Below, piece after piece: positions 1 through 5,687 of a stretch of DNA of 7,184 bases. The notes beneath the pieces were generated by a model. That model had not been told where the DNA came from. It ran no database searches and saw only the letters and a program-made list of their open reading frames with translations. Every line of letters starts with the position of its first letter. Position 1 is the stretch's first letter. The DNA is from Faecalibacterium sp. UBA1360 (GTDB lineage Bacteria > Bacillota > Clostridia > Oscillospirales > Ruminococcaceae). Position numbers and translations under genes: made by a program. The stretch lies in assembly GCA_002306375.1 (NCBI GenBank), contig DBRU01000099.1:22012-29195 (forward strand). Reading direction: 5' to 3'.

Positions 1-167
1 GACCCGCTGCGGGCGGACAGCAGCAGGCGATGGGTCTCGGTGCGGGTGCGCAGGGTGATGAGCACCTCGTCCCGGGTGGGCTCAAAGATCTTGTCGATCT
101 TGGCGTCCAGCAAGGTTTCTTTGAGCTCGGCGGCCACAAGGGCCAGCGTCGCGGCATCCAGAGCCAT
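1..167 (-). CDS. rqcH: RqcH / NFACT-family ribosome quality control protein, N-terminal part only
   Basis: Only the first 55 codons (plus two bases) are present; the gene runs off the left edge. The translation begins MALDAATLALVAAELKETLL and continues with IDKIFEP, then DEVLITLR and HRLLLSA, which is the conserved opening of the NFACT-N domain (formerly annotated as fibronectin-binding protein A, FbpA/YloA). RqcH binds the 50S subunit carrying a stalled peptidyl-tRNA and directs addition of a C-terminal alanine tail that marks the nascent chain for degradation; this is family knowledge, and the later domains cannot be checked here. The start is well supported: ATG at 167 is preceded by AGAGGAG at 174-180, six bases upstream, and the protein start matches the family start. 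The stop of the Nif3-family gene lies 42 bp upstream, so it is probably the last visible gene of the same transcript. No sign of damage in the visible part. Confidence 0.88.
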   Translation of the reverse strand, partial: MALDAATLALVAAELKETLLDAKIDKIFEPTRDEVLITLRTRTETHRLLLSARSG

Positions 168-190
168 GGTTTTCTCCTCTTTTCGGCTGA

Positions 191-205
191 CGGCGCGGCG
201 CGCCG
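191..205 (-). other. Small GC hairpin in the spacer before rqcH
   Basis: The spacer between the Nif3-family stop and the rqcH start contains a perfect 6-bp inverted repeat, CGGCGC at 191-196 and GCGCCG at 200-205, with a 3-base loop. No run of U follows on the minus strand, so it does not look like an intrinsic terminator, and it ends 10 bases upstream of the rqcH Shine-Dalgarno sequence without covering it. In DNA this G+C-rich a stem of this size may arise by chance. Confidence 0.3.
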
Positions 206-209
206 GTGA

Positions 210-959
210 TCACAGGTAAGCGAAGGGGTCCCGGTCGGCCAAGGACAGGGTGACGCGCACTTCGTCGGGCAGGTGGGCGGCCAGGGCCTCGGCCAGGACC
301 CGGGCGATGGGGCGCTCGGTGGCCCAATGTCCGGCCACCACCAGGCCCACGCCCAGCTGACGGGCGGCCAGGGCAATGTGGTGGGCGGCCTCGCCGGTGA
401 CGAAGCAATCCGCGCCCAGGGCGACGGCTTCCTGCAAATAACTGCCCCCCGCCCCGCTGACCTCGGCCAGGCAGGTGACGGGGCGGTCGGCCTCGATGTA
501 CTGGGGGTGGGCGCCCAGGCGGTCGGCGCAAAGGCGGGCCAGGGCCTCGGCGGTGGTGGGTCCCACCCTGCCGATGCGGCCGCAGCCTTCGGCAAAGGGC
601 TGGGTATCGGTCATGCCCAGCACGGCGGACAGCGTGTCGTTGACGCCGCCGGGGGCGGCGTCCAGGTTGGTGTGCATGCAGATGGCCGAAATGCCGTTGG
701 CCAGCAGCATGCCCGCCGGATCACGGGCCGTGACCCGCTTGAGGGGGTCGAAGATCACCGGGTGATGGGATACGATCAGGTCGCACCCGCTGTTGACGGC
801 GTCCTGAATGACGTCGGGGGTGGTGTCCAGCGCCGTGCACACGGCCCGCACCGGGCGGCCCGCATCCACCAGAAGGCCCACATTGTCCCAGCTGCAAGCC
901 AGGTCGGGCGGGGCCAGCTTTTCGAGGATGGAAAGTACCTGTTGAACACTTACGGCCAT
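210..959 (-). CDS. Nif3-like dinuclear metal center hexameric protein
   Basis: A 249-residue member of the Nif3/YbgI/YqfO (GTP cyclohydrolase I type 2) family. Visible landmarks are SWDNVGLLV (23-31), the metal-binding pair in LIVSHHPVIF (His65, His66), MHTNLDAAPGGVND (Asp100), TGEAAHH (188-194) and VVAGHWATERP (His211, Glu215). These are the usual ligands of the two-metal site, so the site looks intact. The family forms toroidal hexamers and is cytosolic; its reaction is not settled, and the cyclohydrolase name is not proof of activity. At 249 residues it resembles compact E. coli YbgI and lacks the PII/CutA-like insertion of Bacillus YqfO. The ATG at 959 was chosen because it starts right before the family's conserved N-terminus, has GGAGG seven bases upstream, and overlaps the end of trmK by 10 bp; an in-frame extension to 1229 reads as Arg/Pro-rich nonsense through trmK. 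The trmK-Nif3 pair is common in Bacillota. Confidence 0.93.
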   Translation of the reverse strand: MAVSVQQVLSILEKLAPPDLACSWDNVGLLVDAGRPVRAVCTALDTTPDVIQDAVNSGCDLIVSHHPVIFDPLKRVTARDPAGMLLANGISAICMHTNLDAAPGGVNDTLSAVLGMTDTQPFAEGCGRIGRVGPTTAEALARLCADRLGAHPQYIEADRPVTCLAEVSGAGGSYLQEAVALGADCFVTGEAAHHIALAARQLGVGLVVAGHWATERPIARVLAEALAAHLPDEVRVTLSLADRDPFAYL

Positions 960-1636
960 TGTCCTGCCTCCAGTTGTGCGATCAGGGCGTCCACGGCGGC
1001 GGCTTCGTCGCCGTCGGGCAGGCCCCGTCGGTATTTTTTCAGTTTGCCGCACTGCTGCGCGCGGTAGTCCCCGGCCCCGGGCTGGCCCTGTACCTTGCCG
1101 CACAGGCAGAACAGGCCGTCGGGCTCCCTTGCCCGGCCGGTATAGCGGGCGTTCATCACCGCGTACCACCGCCCGGCGGCATGGGCCAGCGTTTCGGCCC
1201 GCAGCTCGAACCCGCGGCGCGCCAGCCACCGGCGCACCAGGCTGTGCTTGGTGGCGGGCACAAGGACCAGGTTGTACGCCGGGTCGAACACCCAGGGCGC
1301 GGCTTCCAGGATCTCGATGATGGTCTGGGCGCCCATACCGGCGATGACGATGTCCTGCACTTCGCCGGGATCGACCACCGAAAGGCCGGCCCCCAGCCGG
1401 AAACAGACTTTATCGCCCAAGTACGCGCAGGCGCGCCGGGCCTTGGCCAGCGGGTCGGGGCGAAGATCGCAGGCAAAAACCAGCGGGCAGCGTCCGCTGC
1501 CCGCCAGCCATGCGCTGAGTTTGCCGTGGTCGCACCCGATGTCCGCCGTCACGCTGCCGGGGCGCACAAAGGCGGCGGCGGCCGAAAGGCGGGCATCCAG
1601 ATGCGGCAGAACGTTACTGCTTGGCAAAGTAGTCAT
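950..1636 (-). CDS. trmK: tRNA (adenine(22)-N(1))-methyltransferase TrmK
   Basis: A 228-residue class I SAM-dependent methyltransferase, close to the usual length of TrmK (formerly YqfN), which makes m1A at position 22 of the tRNA D-arm. The N-terminal part contains RLSAAAAFV and the SAM motif TADIGCDHGKLSAWL (30-44), an acidic end of strand 2 in FACDLRP (54-60), and the family signature DIVIAGMGAQTIIEIL (95-110). LVLVPATKHSLVRRWL (123-138) and the GRWYAVMNARY stretch (155-165) complete the Rossmann domain. The C-terminal third, with KLKKYRRGLPDGDEAAAVDALIAQLEAGQ in two pieces, is charged and helical, consistent with the coiled-coil tail of the family. The ATG at 1636 lies 23 bp inside the preceding DUF1858 gene and has no strong Shine-Dalgarno sequence, so translation is probably coupled to it; TTG at 1627 is a possible alternative. 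It overlaps the next gene by 10 bp. Confidence 0.92.
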   Translation of the reverse strand: MTTLPSSNVLPHLDARLSAAAAFVRPGSVTADIGCDHGKLSAWLAGSGRCPLVFACDLRPDPLAKARRACAYLGDKVCFRLGAGLSVVDPGEVQDIVIAGMGAQTIIEILEAAPWVFDPAYNLVLVPATKHSLVRRWLARRGFELRAETLAHAAGRWYAVMNARYTGRAREPDGLFCLCGKVQGQPGAGDYRAQQCGKLKKYRRGLPDGDEAAAVDALIAQLEAGQWP

Positions 1637-1820
1637 TGAGCTGGGCGATCAGGGCGTCCGGGTCCAGGCCATGGACGGCGCAGGCCTGCTCCACGGTCTC
1701 ACCGTGGGCGGCCATGCAGCCCAGGCAGTGCATGCCGGCGTTCTGGAAGATGGGCACGCAGCCCTGGGCGGGGTCGTTCTTGAGGATGTCGATGATGATG
1801 GTATCTCTCTGGACAGTCAT
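1614..1820 (-). CDS. DUF1858 domain protein (hybrid-cluster-protein-associated redox disulfide type)
   Basis: A 68-residue cytosolic protein that is a single DUF1858 domain. It opens with DTIIIDILKNDPAQGCVPIF (6-25), then has the diagnostic NAGMHCLGCMAAHGETVEQA (27-46) with a CxxC pair at Cys32 and Cys35, and ends with HGLDPDALIAQLNDYF. Cys21 is an extra cysteine. The family is often found beside, or fused to, hybrid cluster protein and other redox proteins in anaerobes, and is thought to have redox or metal-cysteine chemistry; its exact function is unknown. The start at ATG 1820 has AAAGGAA at 1828-1834 and fits the family N-terminus. An upstream in-frame ATG at 1913 would add 31 residues unlike the domain and without a good ribosome binding site. 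Its end overlaps trmK by 23 bp, and it is the first gene of a tight DUF1858-trmK-Nif3 group. Confidence 0.88.
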   Translation of the reverse strand: MTVQRDTIIIDILKNDPAQGCVPIFQNAGMHCLGCMAAHGETVEQACAVHGLDPDALIAQLNDYFAKQ

Positions 1821-1827
1821 GGTACAG

Positions 1828-1834
1828 TTCCTTT
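1828..1834 (-). promoter_or_regulatory. Ribosome binding site that decides the DUF1858 start
   Basis: On the minus strand this reads AAAGGAA and lies seven bases before ATG 1820. It selects the 68-residue start over the longer reading from 1913, whose upstream sequence (TTCCCAT directly before the ATG) has no Shine-Dalgarno match. Confidence 0.7.
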
Positions 1835-1837
1835 CTT

Positions 1838-1905
1838 TGCCTTGGCAGGCATTGGGTTGTATGGTCACGCGGCCCGTGGGCCGGCCAGAGGGGAGCAGGT
1901 CCCCT
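1838..1905 (-). other. Three small inverted repeats in the 109-bp spacer between the DUF2142 and DUF1858 genes
   Basis: Going along the minus strand the spacer contains an AGGGGA/TCCCCT stem (1889-1894 with 1900-1905, 5-base loop), a CGGCC/GGCCG stem (1870-1874 with 1879-1883, 4-base loop) and a TGCCT/AGGCA stem (1838-1842 with 1847-1851, 4-base loop). None is followed by a U-run, so none is a standard intrinsic terminator, and I see no convincing -35/-10 pair in the spacer. The likeliest reading is that DUF1858 and the downstream genes are co-transcribed with the DUF2142 gene, with these stems acting as weak attenuators or processing sites, or meaning nothing. Confidence 0.35.
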
Positions 1906-1929
1906 GTGGGCATATGGGAAGGCGCGGCG

Positions 1930-4266
1930 TCAGGACATCTGCCACGCGGCGTACAGCCCCGCCCCCTGCACCAGCGTGAAGGAGGTCAGGCACAGCGCGG
2001 CGAAGATCGCTCCCCGCGCGGCGGGACGGCGCAGAACAAAGGTGCCCCCGCCGAACAGAACGGCCAGCGCCAGGGGCAGCACAGGCAGCCAGTACCGCCC
2101 CTGCACCCCGAAGATCGCGGTGTAGTTGATGGGCGTCCAGCTCAGCGCCGCGAAGAAGGTCAGCCCCACCACCAGCGCCACGATGACGCCGCCGCCCAGG
2201 CGGGCCCGGGCGCTCAGGTCGCCGGTCGGCTCATCGGCACAGGGCAAAGCCGATGCCAGCAATGCCAGCACAAGGCCCACGCCGATGAGCCAGCTGACCG
2301 CGATGGGATAGACGATGGGTTCGCCCAGCGCCGTGCCCAGCAGCCCTTGCAGCCAGGCGTCGCCCTGGGCGCTAACCGAACGGAGCAGCAGTTTTATGGT
2401 GGCGGGCAGATTGCGGCAGATATATCCGGCCGAATAGGTGTAGATGGAGTCGCCGTTGGGCTGGATGCTGTCCACCAGCTGTTCGGGCGTCAGGCCGCCC
2501 CACATGTGGGTGAGCCGCCAGAACATGACGGGCACGGCCACGCAGACCCCGGCCGCCAGCACCCCGAAAAAGATCCGTTTCAGCCGGGGGCTGCGGTGTA
2601 TTTTCCAGTATACAAAGCCCAGCACCGCCGCCGCGATGGCCACGGCAACAGCACCGCGGGTCAGACCCACGTTGTCCACATCCCGGGTGGCGTAGATCAC
2701 CGCGCCGAGGTTGAGGTTCACCCAGCCCAGCAGCGCCAGGGCCAAAGCCAGAGCCTTGACCAGCGTACCGGGCCGCACCGACAGGGCCTGGAGGCGCAGG
2801 GCGGGGGCGGCGGGCTCGCGCCGCCAGTCAAGGTGCGCGGCGGGCACCCAGCAGACCAATGCCACCAACGGCAGGTAGATGGCCTTGGCCGGGCCGATGG
2901 CCAGCGCCAGCACCAGCAGCAGCGCCAGCTCGGTGCGGCGGGCCGGGCGCCGGCGCAAGGCCAGGCACAGCGCCGTAAAGCAGAAGGTCAGCCCCAGCAC
3001 GGTGGCGTCGGCAGACAAGCTGCCCGCCAGCTGCAAGGGCTGGGGGATCAGCGCCACGCAGGCCAGCAGGCCCTTGCGGTCCGCGGGGGCCAGGGCCACG
3101 CCCAGCGTGGTCAGGATAAGGAACACAGCCAGATTGCCCAGCCGGCCCGCCAGCAGCATGGCGTGGAACCCGAGCCCCAGGGCCCGGGCCAGGGCGATGC
3201 CCAGCGTCTGGCCCACATACAGCATACCGTTGACCGAGGTGTTCACAGTAGCCTCGCTGAGCACCGTGGCCGCGCCGTCGCAGCCGGCGACGCCCAGGCC
3301 GGACAGCCAGGTCTTGTAGGCAAAGATGCCGATGTCGCCGCTTTGCACGGCGAAGTAAGGCGCGTCACAGGCCCGGACCAGCAGCCGCCAGCCGTCGGCC
3401 TCGCCGGTGGTAAGGGGCTGGCCCAGCAGCCTGCTGGCCGAAGCATAGGCCGCGGCCAGGTGGGTGTATTCGTCGGGCCCCACCAGGGGCGGCGTCACGA
3501 TGGCAAAGGCCGTGCCCAGCACCGCGCCGCACAAAAGCACGGTCCCCCACAAAGGCGCGCGGCACCCCAGCAGCACAAAGCCGCCCGCCACCGCCGCAAA
3601 CACCAGCACCCCCAAAATCAGGGACAGGCACCGGGACCAGGCGCCCGAATAGTCCACCACGTACTGCACGGCGGCACTGGCGTCCAGCGACGCGCCCGAG
3701 GCGTCGGTCAGGGGCATGGCGCTGTCAAGGCCGGAGTCCTGCACGGGGGATACCACGCCCTCGCTGACCCAAAGGCCCAAAGGACAGCCGGCGTCGGCGT
3801 CGGCTGCCCCGTCGTACCAGATGAGCAGCCGGGCCGTCATGTCGGCGGCGGGGGTATAGGGACGGTCAAAGATCAGCGCCGTGAAGGTGTTGTCCAGAAG
3901 GCCCAGGCAGTCCGCCGAGGCTTCGGCCAGGGTGGCCCCCCCTTCGTCGGTCAGGCGCACATGCAGCTGCCCGGTGGCGAAGGCGTGGGCGTAGGTGGTC
4001 AGGTTCAGGCGCACGCCGTACAGCGTGCCCCCGCCCTGCAAGGGCAAAGTCTGGACCAGGGCGGCGGAGGCGTCCCCGGCAGGGAGCTCCACCGTTTGGG
4101 AGTAGGTGTCGTTGACGATGCGGTACACGGGCTGGCCGTCCACCCGGCTGGCCAGGTCAAAGCCGGCCCAGGCCAGGATCGCAGCGCACAGCGCCGCCGT
4201 GAGCACGGCGGTCAAGGCAAAGCGATGCCGCGTGAAGAAAGCGCTGACCGATTGCAGGCTGCCCAC
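1930..4266 (-). CDS. Large polytopic membrane protein, DUF2142 family, with extracytoplasmic N-terminal domain
   Basis: A 778-residue membrane protein. One membrane segment (about 16-37) is followed by roughly 170 residues outside the membrane (about 40-210) that look beta-rich, with alternating hydrophobics such as LYGVRLNLTTYA and GQLHVRLTDEGG, suggesting a beta-sandwich. From about 213 to the end there are a dozen or more hydrophobic segments. DUF2142 hallmarks are GPDEYTHLAAAYASASRL (263-280), LIPQPLQLAGSLSAD (406-420), GPAKAIYLPLVALVCW (458-473) and GVQGRYWLPVLPLAL (720-734). The acidic PDE at an outer loop resembles the catalytic-loop placement in GT-C glycosyltransferases, and the family often occurs in surface polysaccharide loci; transfer of a lipid-linked sugar is therefore a plausible but unproven role. 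It is longer than typical members because of the N-terminal domain. The start is GTG at 4266 with AAAGGG five bases upstream; an in-frame TAG lies further upstream and no other start intervenes. It has its own promoter after the dnaJ terminator. Confidence 0.85.
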   Translation of the reverse strand: MGSLQSVSAFFTRHRFALTAVLTAALCAAILAWAGFDLASRVDGQPVYRIVNDTYSQTVELPAGDASAALVQTLPLQGGGTLYGVRLNLTTYAHAFATGQLHVRLTDEGGATLAEASADCLGLLDNTFTALIFDRPYTPAADMTARLLIWYDGAADADAGCPLGLWVSEGVVSPVQDSGLDSAMPLTDASGASLDASAAVQYVVDYSGAWSRCLSLILGVLVFAAVAGGFVLLGCRAPLWGTVLLCGAVLGTAFAIVTPPLVGPDEYTHLAAAYASASRLLGQPLTTGEADGWRLLVRACDAPYFAVQSGDIGIFAYKTWLSGLGVAGCDGAATVLSEATVNTSVNGMLYVGQTLGIALARALGLGFHAMLLAGRLGNLAVFLILTTLGVALAPADRKGLLACVALIPQPLQLAGSLSADATVLGLTFCFTALCLALRRRPARRTELALLLVLALAIGPAKAIYLPLVALVCWVPAAHLDWRREPAAPALRLQALSVRPGTLVKALALALALLGWVNLNLGAVIYATRDVDNVGLTRGAVAVAIAAAVLGFVYWKIHRSPRLKRIFFGVLAAGVCVAVPVMFWRLTHMWGGLTPEQLVDSIQPNGDSIYTYSAGYICRNLPATIKLLLRSVSAQGDAWLQGLLGTALGEPIVYPIAVSWLIGVGLVLALLASALPCADEPTGDLSARARLGGGVIVALVVGLTFFAALSWTPINYTAIFGVQGRYWLPVLPLALAVLFGGGTFVLRRPAARGAIFAALCLTSFTLVQGAGLYAAWQMS

Positions 4267-4286
4267 CCCTTCCCTTTGGTTTTTGC

Positions 4287-4314
4287 GCGCTGGGGCGGCA
4301 GGTATGCCCCGCGC
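4287..4314 (-). other. Stable hairpin in the leader of the DUF2142 transcript
   Basis: Within the roughly 55-nt leader predicted from the promoter, GCGCGGGGC (minus strand, 4314-4306) pairs with GCCCC-A-GCGC (4296-4287), giving a 9-bp stem with one bulged A and a 9-base loop. It is followed by GC and five A on the minus strand, so it is not a terminator for this transcript. It ends about 10 bases before the AAAGGG ribosome binding site and does not cover it. It could stabilise the 5' end or attenuate expression; a role is inference. Confidence 0.45.
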
Positions 4315-4328
4315 CCCGGACTTTGTCT

Positions 4329-4357
4329 ATTATATCCCAAAACTTCGTCCAGCGCAA
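4329..4357 (-). promoter_or_regulatory. Sigma-A-type promoter for the DUF2142 gene
   Basis: On the minus strand a perfect -10 box TATAAT (4329-4334) is preceded, after exactly 17 bases, by TTGCGC (4352-4357), which keeps the TTG of the -35 consensus. This A+T-rich patch stands out in G+C-rich DNA, lies just downstream of the dnaJ terminator, and places the transcription start near 4321-4323, about 55 bases before the GTG start. I see no operator-like repeat overlapping the boxes. Confidence 0.8.
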
Positions 4358-4370
4358 CCGCCGCCCGGGC

Positions 4371-4414
4371 AGGAAAACAGCCCCGGCGGGCTTTGCAAAG
4401 CCGTCGGGGCTGTT
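4371..4414 (-). terminator. Rho-independent terminator after dnaJ
   Basis: On the minus strand AACAGCCCCG (4414-4405) pairs perfectly with CGGGGCTGTT (4385-4376). The interior GGCTT-TGCA-AAGCC forms a second stem on top, so the whole 39-base element is a long two-part hairpin. It is followed directly by two more T, giving TTTT, then CC. It begins 11 bases after the dnaJ stop codon and ends the dnaK-dnaJ transcript. The stem is near-symmetric, but on the plus strand the hairpin is followed by CGG instead of a T-run, so it should act in one direction only. Confidence 0.9.
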
Positions 4415-4425
4415 CGGTTCATGGG

Positions 4426-5598
4426 TCACTTGCCCGCAAAGCGGTCGCGCAAGTTCTTGAAGAAGCCCTTGCGCTTTTCGTAGTTTTCCTCTTTGAGGGA
4501 CTCTTCAAAGGCTTTGAGGGCGTCGCGCTGGGCGCGGGAGAGCTTTTTGGGGATCTCCACTTCCACGACCACGTACTGGTCGCCGCGGCCCCGGCCGTTA
4601 AGGTACTGGATGCCCTGGCCCCGCAGGCGGAACCGGGCCCCGCTCTGGGTGCCTTCGGGGATCTTCTGGGCCACGCGGCCGTCCACGGTGGGCACTTCGA
4701 TCTCGTCGCCCAGAACGGCCTGGCTGTAGGTGATGGGCACGCGCACGGTGACGTCGTAGCCGTCACGCTGGAAGATGGGGTCGGGCTTGACCGTGATGTG
4801 CACGATCACATCGCCCGCCGGCCCGCCGTTGGAGCCCGCGTCGCCCTGGCCCCGCAGCGCGATGTTCTGGTCGTCGTCGATGCCCGCGGGGATGCGCACC
4901 TCCAGAGTCTTGCGCACCGCGGTCTTGCCGGTGCCCCGGCAGGTCTTGCAGGGGTCCTTGATGACGGTGCCGCGCCCGCCGCAGTGGGGGCAGGGCTGCT
5001 GGCTTTGCATGACGCCAAAGGGCGTGCGCTGCTGGGTCACCACATAGCCGCGGCCGCCGCACTGGGTGCAGGTCTCGGGGCTGGTGCCCTTGGCCGCGCC
5101 GGTGCCCTGGCAGTCGGGGCAGGCTTCCTGCCGGTTGATCGTGACCTTTTTGGCGCAGCCGTGGGCGGCTTCCTCAAAGGTCAAAATCACGCTGGCCTGG
5201 ATGTCGTGGCCCTTGCGCGGGGCGTTGGCCCGGGTGCGCGTGCCGCCGCCGAAGCCCCCGCCAAACCCGCCGAAGCCCCCGCCGAAAATATCGCCGAAGA
5301 TGTCGCCCAGGTCCACGCCGCCGAAGCCCGCGCCCCCGAACCCGCCGCCGTTGGCGGCCGCGTAGTTGGGGTCCACGCCGGCAAAGCCGAACTGGTCATA
5401 GCGCTGGCGCTTTTCGGGGTCGGACAGAATGTCGTTGGCCTCGTTGACTTCCTTGAACTTTTCCTCGGCGGCTTTGTCGCCGGGGTTCAGGTCGGGGTGG
5501 TACTTTTTGGCAAGCTTGCGGTAGGCGCTCTTGATCTCGGCGTCGCTGGCATTTTTGCCGACGCCCAGCACCTCGTAATAATCTCTTTTCTCTGCCAT
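4426..5598 (-). CDS. dnaJ: Chaperone protein DnaJ (class A Hsp40)
   Basis: A complete 390-residue type I DnaJ. The J domain occupies about 5-71 with HPD at 34-36, the motif that triggers ATP hydrolysis by DnaK. A Gly/Phe-rich linker follows (about 84-119, encoded by short GC-rich direct repeats at 5242-5349), then the zinc domain with four CxxCxGxG modules: CPDCQGTG (160-167), CTQCGGRG (177-184), CPHCGGRG (203-210) and CKTCRGTG (217-224). All eight zinc-binding cysteines are present. The two C-terminal substrate-binding beta domains and dimer region run from about 225 to the end, including GDVIVHITVKPDPIFQRDG and the conserved ITYSQAVLGDEIEVPTVDG. It delivers unfolded clients to DnaK in the cytosol. 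ATG 5598 has AAAGGTG seven bases upstream and begins the conserved KRDYYEVLGV. It follows dnaK by 89 bp and is the last gene of the chaperone operon. Confidence 0.98.
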   Translation of the reverse strand: MAEKRDYYEVLGVGKNASDAEIKSAYRKLAKKYHPDLNPGDKAAEEKFKEVNEANDILSDPEKRQRYDQFGFAGVDPNYAAANGGGFGGAGFGGVDLGDIFGDIFGGGFGGFGGGFGGGTRTRANAPRKGHDIQASVILTFEEAAHGCAKKVTINRQEACPDCQGTGAAKGTSPETCTQCGGRGYVVTQQRTPFGVMQSQQPCPHCGGRGTVIKDPCKTCRGTGKTAVRKTLEVRIPAGIDDDQNIALRGQGDAGSNGGPAGDVIVHITVKPDPIFQRDGYDVTVRVPITYSQAVLGDEIEVPTVDGRVAQKIPEGTQSGARFRLRGQGIQYLNGRGRGDQYVVVEVEIPKKLSRAQRDALKAFEESLKEENYEKRKGFFKNLRDRFAGK

Positions 5599-5617
5599 AG
5601 GATCACACCTTTATGTT

Positions 5618-5664
5618 GGGGGCAAGCCCCACAAGGGCCGCCGTCGGGGATGCCGGCGGCGGCC
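5618..5664 (-). other. Two hairpins in the dnaK-dnaJ intergenic spacer
   Basis: The first stem on the minus strand is a perfect 8-bp pair, GGCCGCCG (5664-5657) with CGGCGGCC (5643-5636), around a 13-base loop. The second is GGGG-CTTG-CCCC (5630-5619). Neither is followed by a U-run, and the dnaJ ribosome binding site comes right after the second. They could partially terminate or stabilise the dnaK message and set DnaK above DnaJ, as intercistronic stem-loops do in some operons; this is inference. I see no promoter of its own for dnaJ here. Confidence 0.5.
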
Positions 5665-5687
5665 TGGGGTCTTACCTGATGGATGGA

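Noticed and set aside
82..531. A 149-codon minus-strand frame overlapping the Nif3 and rqcH genes
   Set aside because: Arg/Pro/Gly-rich composition typical of an out-of-frame shadow; the real Nif3 and RqcH readings occupy this DNA.
960..1229. A 90-residue N-terminal extension of the Nif3-family protein
   Set aside because: It reads through trmK in another frame as Arg/Pro-rich sequence. ATG 959 has a Shine-Dalgarno sequence and fits the family start.
4376..4414. Bidirectional terminator
   Set aside because: On the plus strand the hairpin is followed by CGG and not by a T-run, and no plus-strand gene enters the region.
5242..5349. GC-rich short repeats that might be a microsatellite or mobile element remnant
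   Set aside because: They encode the Gly/Phe-rich linker expected in DnaJ and keep the reading frame.
1636..5679. A 1,347-codon open reading frame on the plus strand
   Set aside because: It lies in register opposite the well-supported DUF2142 and dnaJ genes and runs on through the terminator and promoter between them. The product is Gln/Gly/His/Ala-rich without recognisable domains. Avoidance of TTA, CTA and TCA in the real genes explains it fully.
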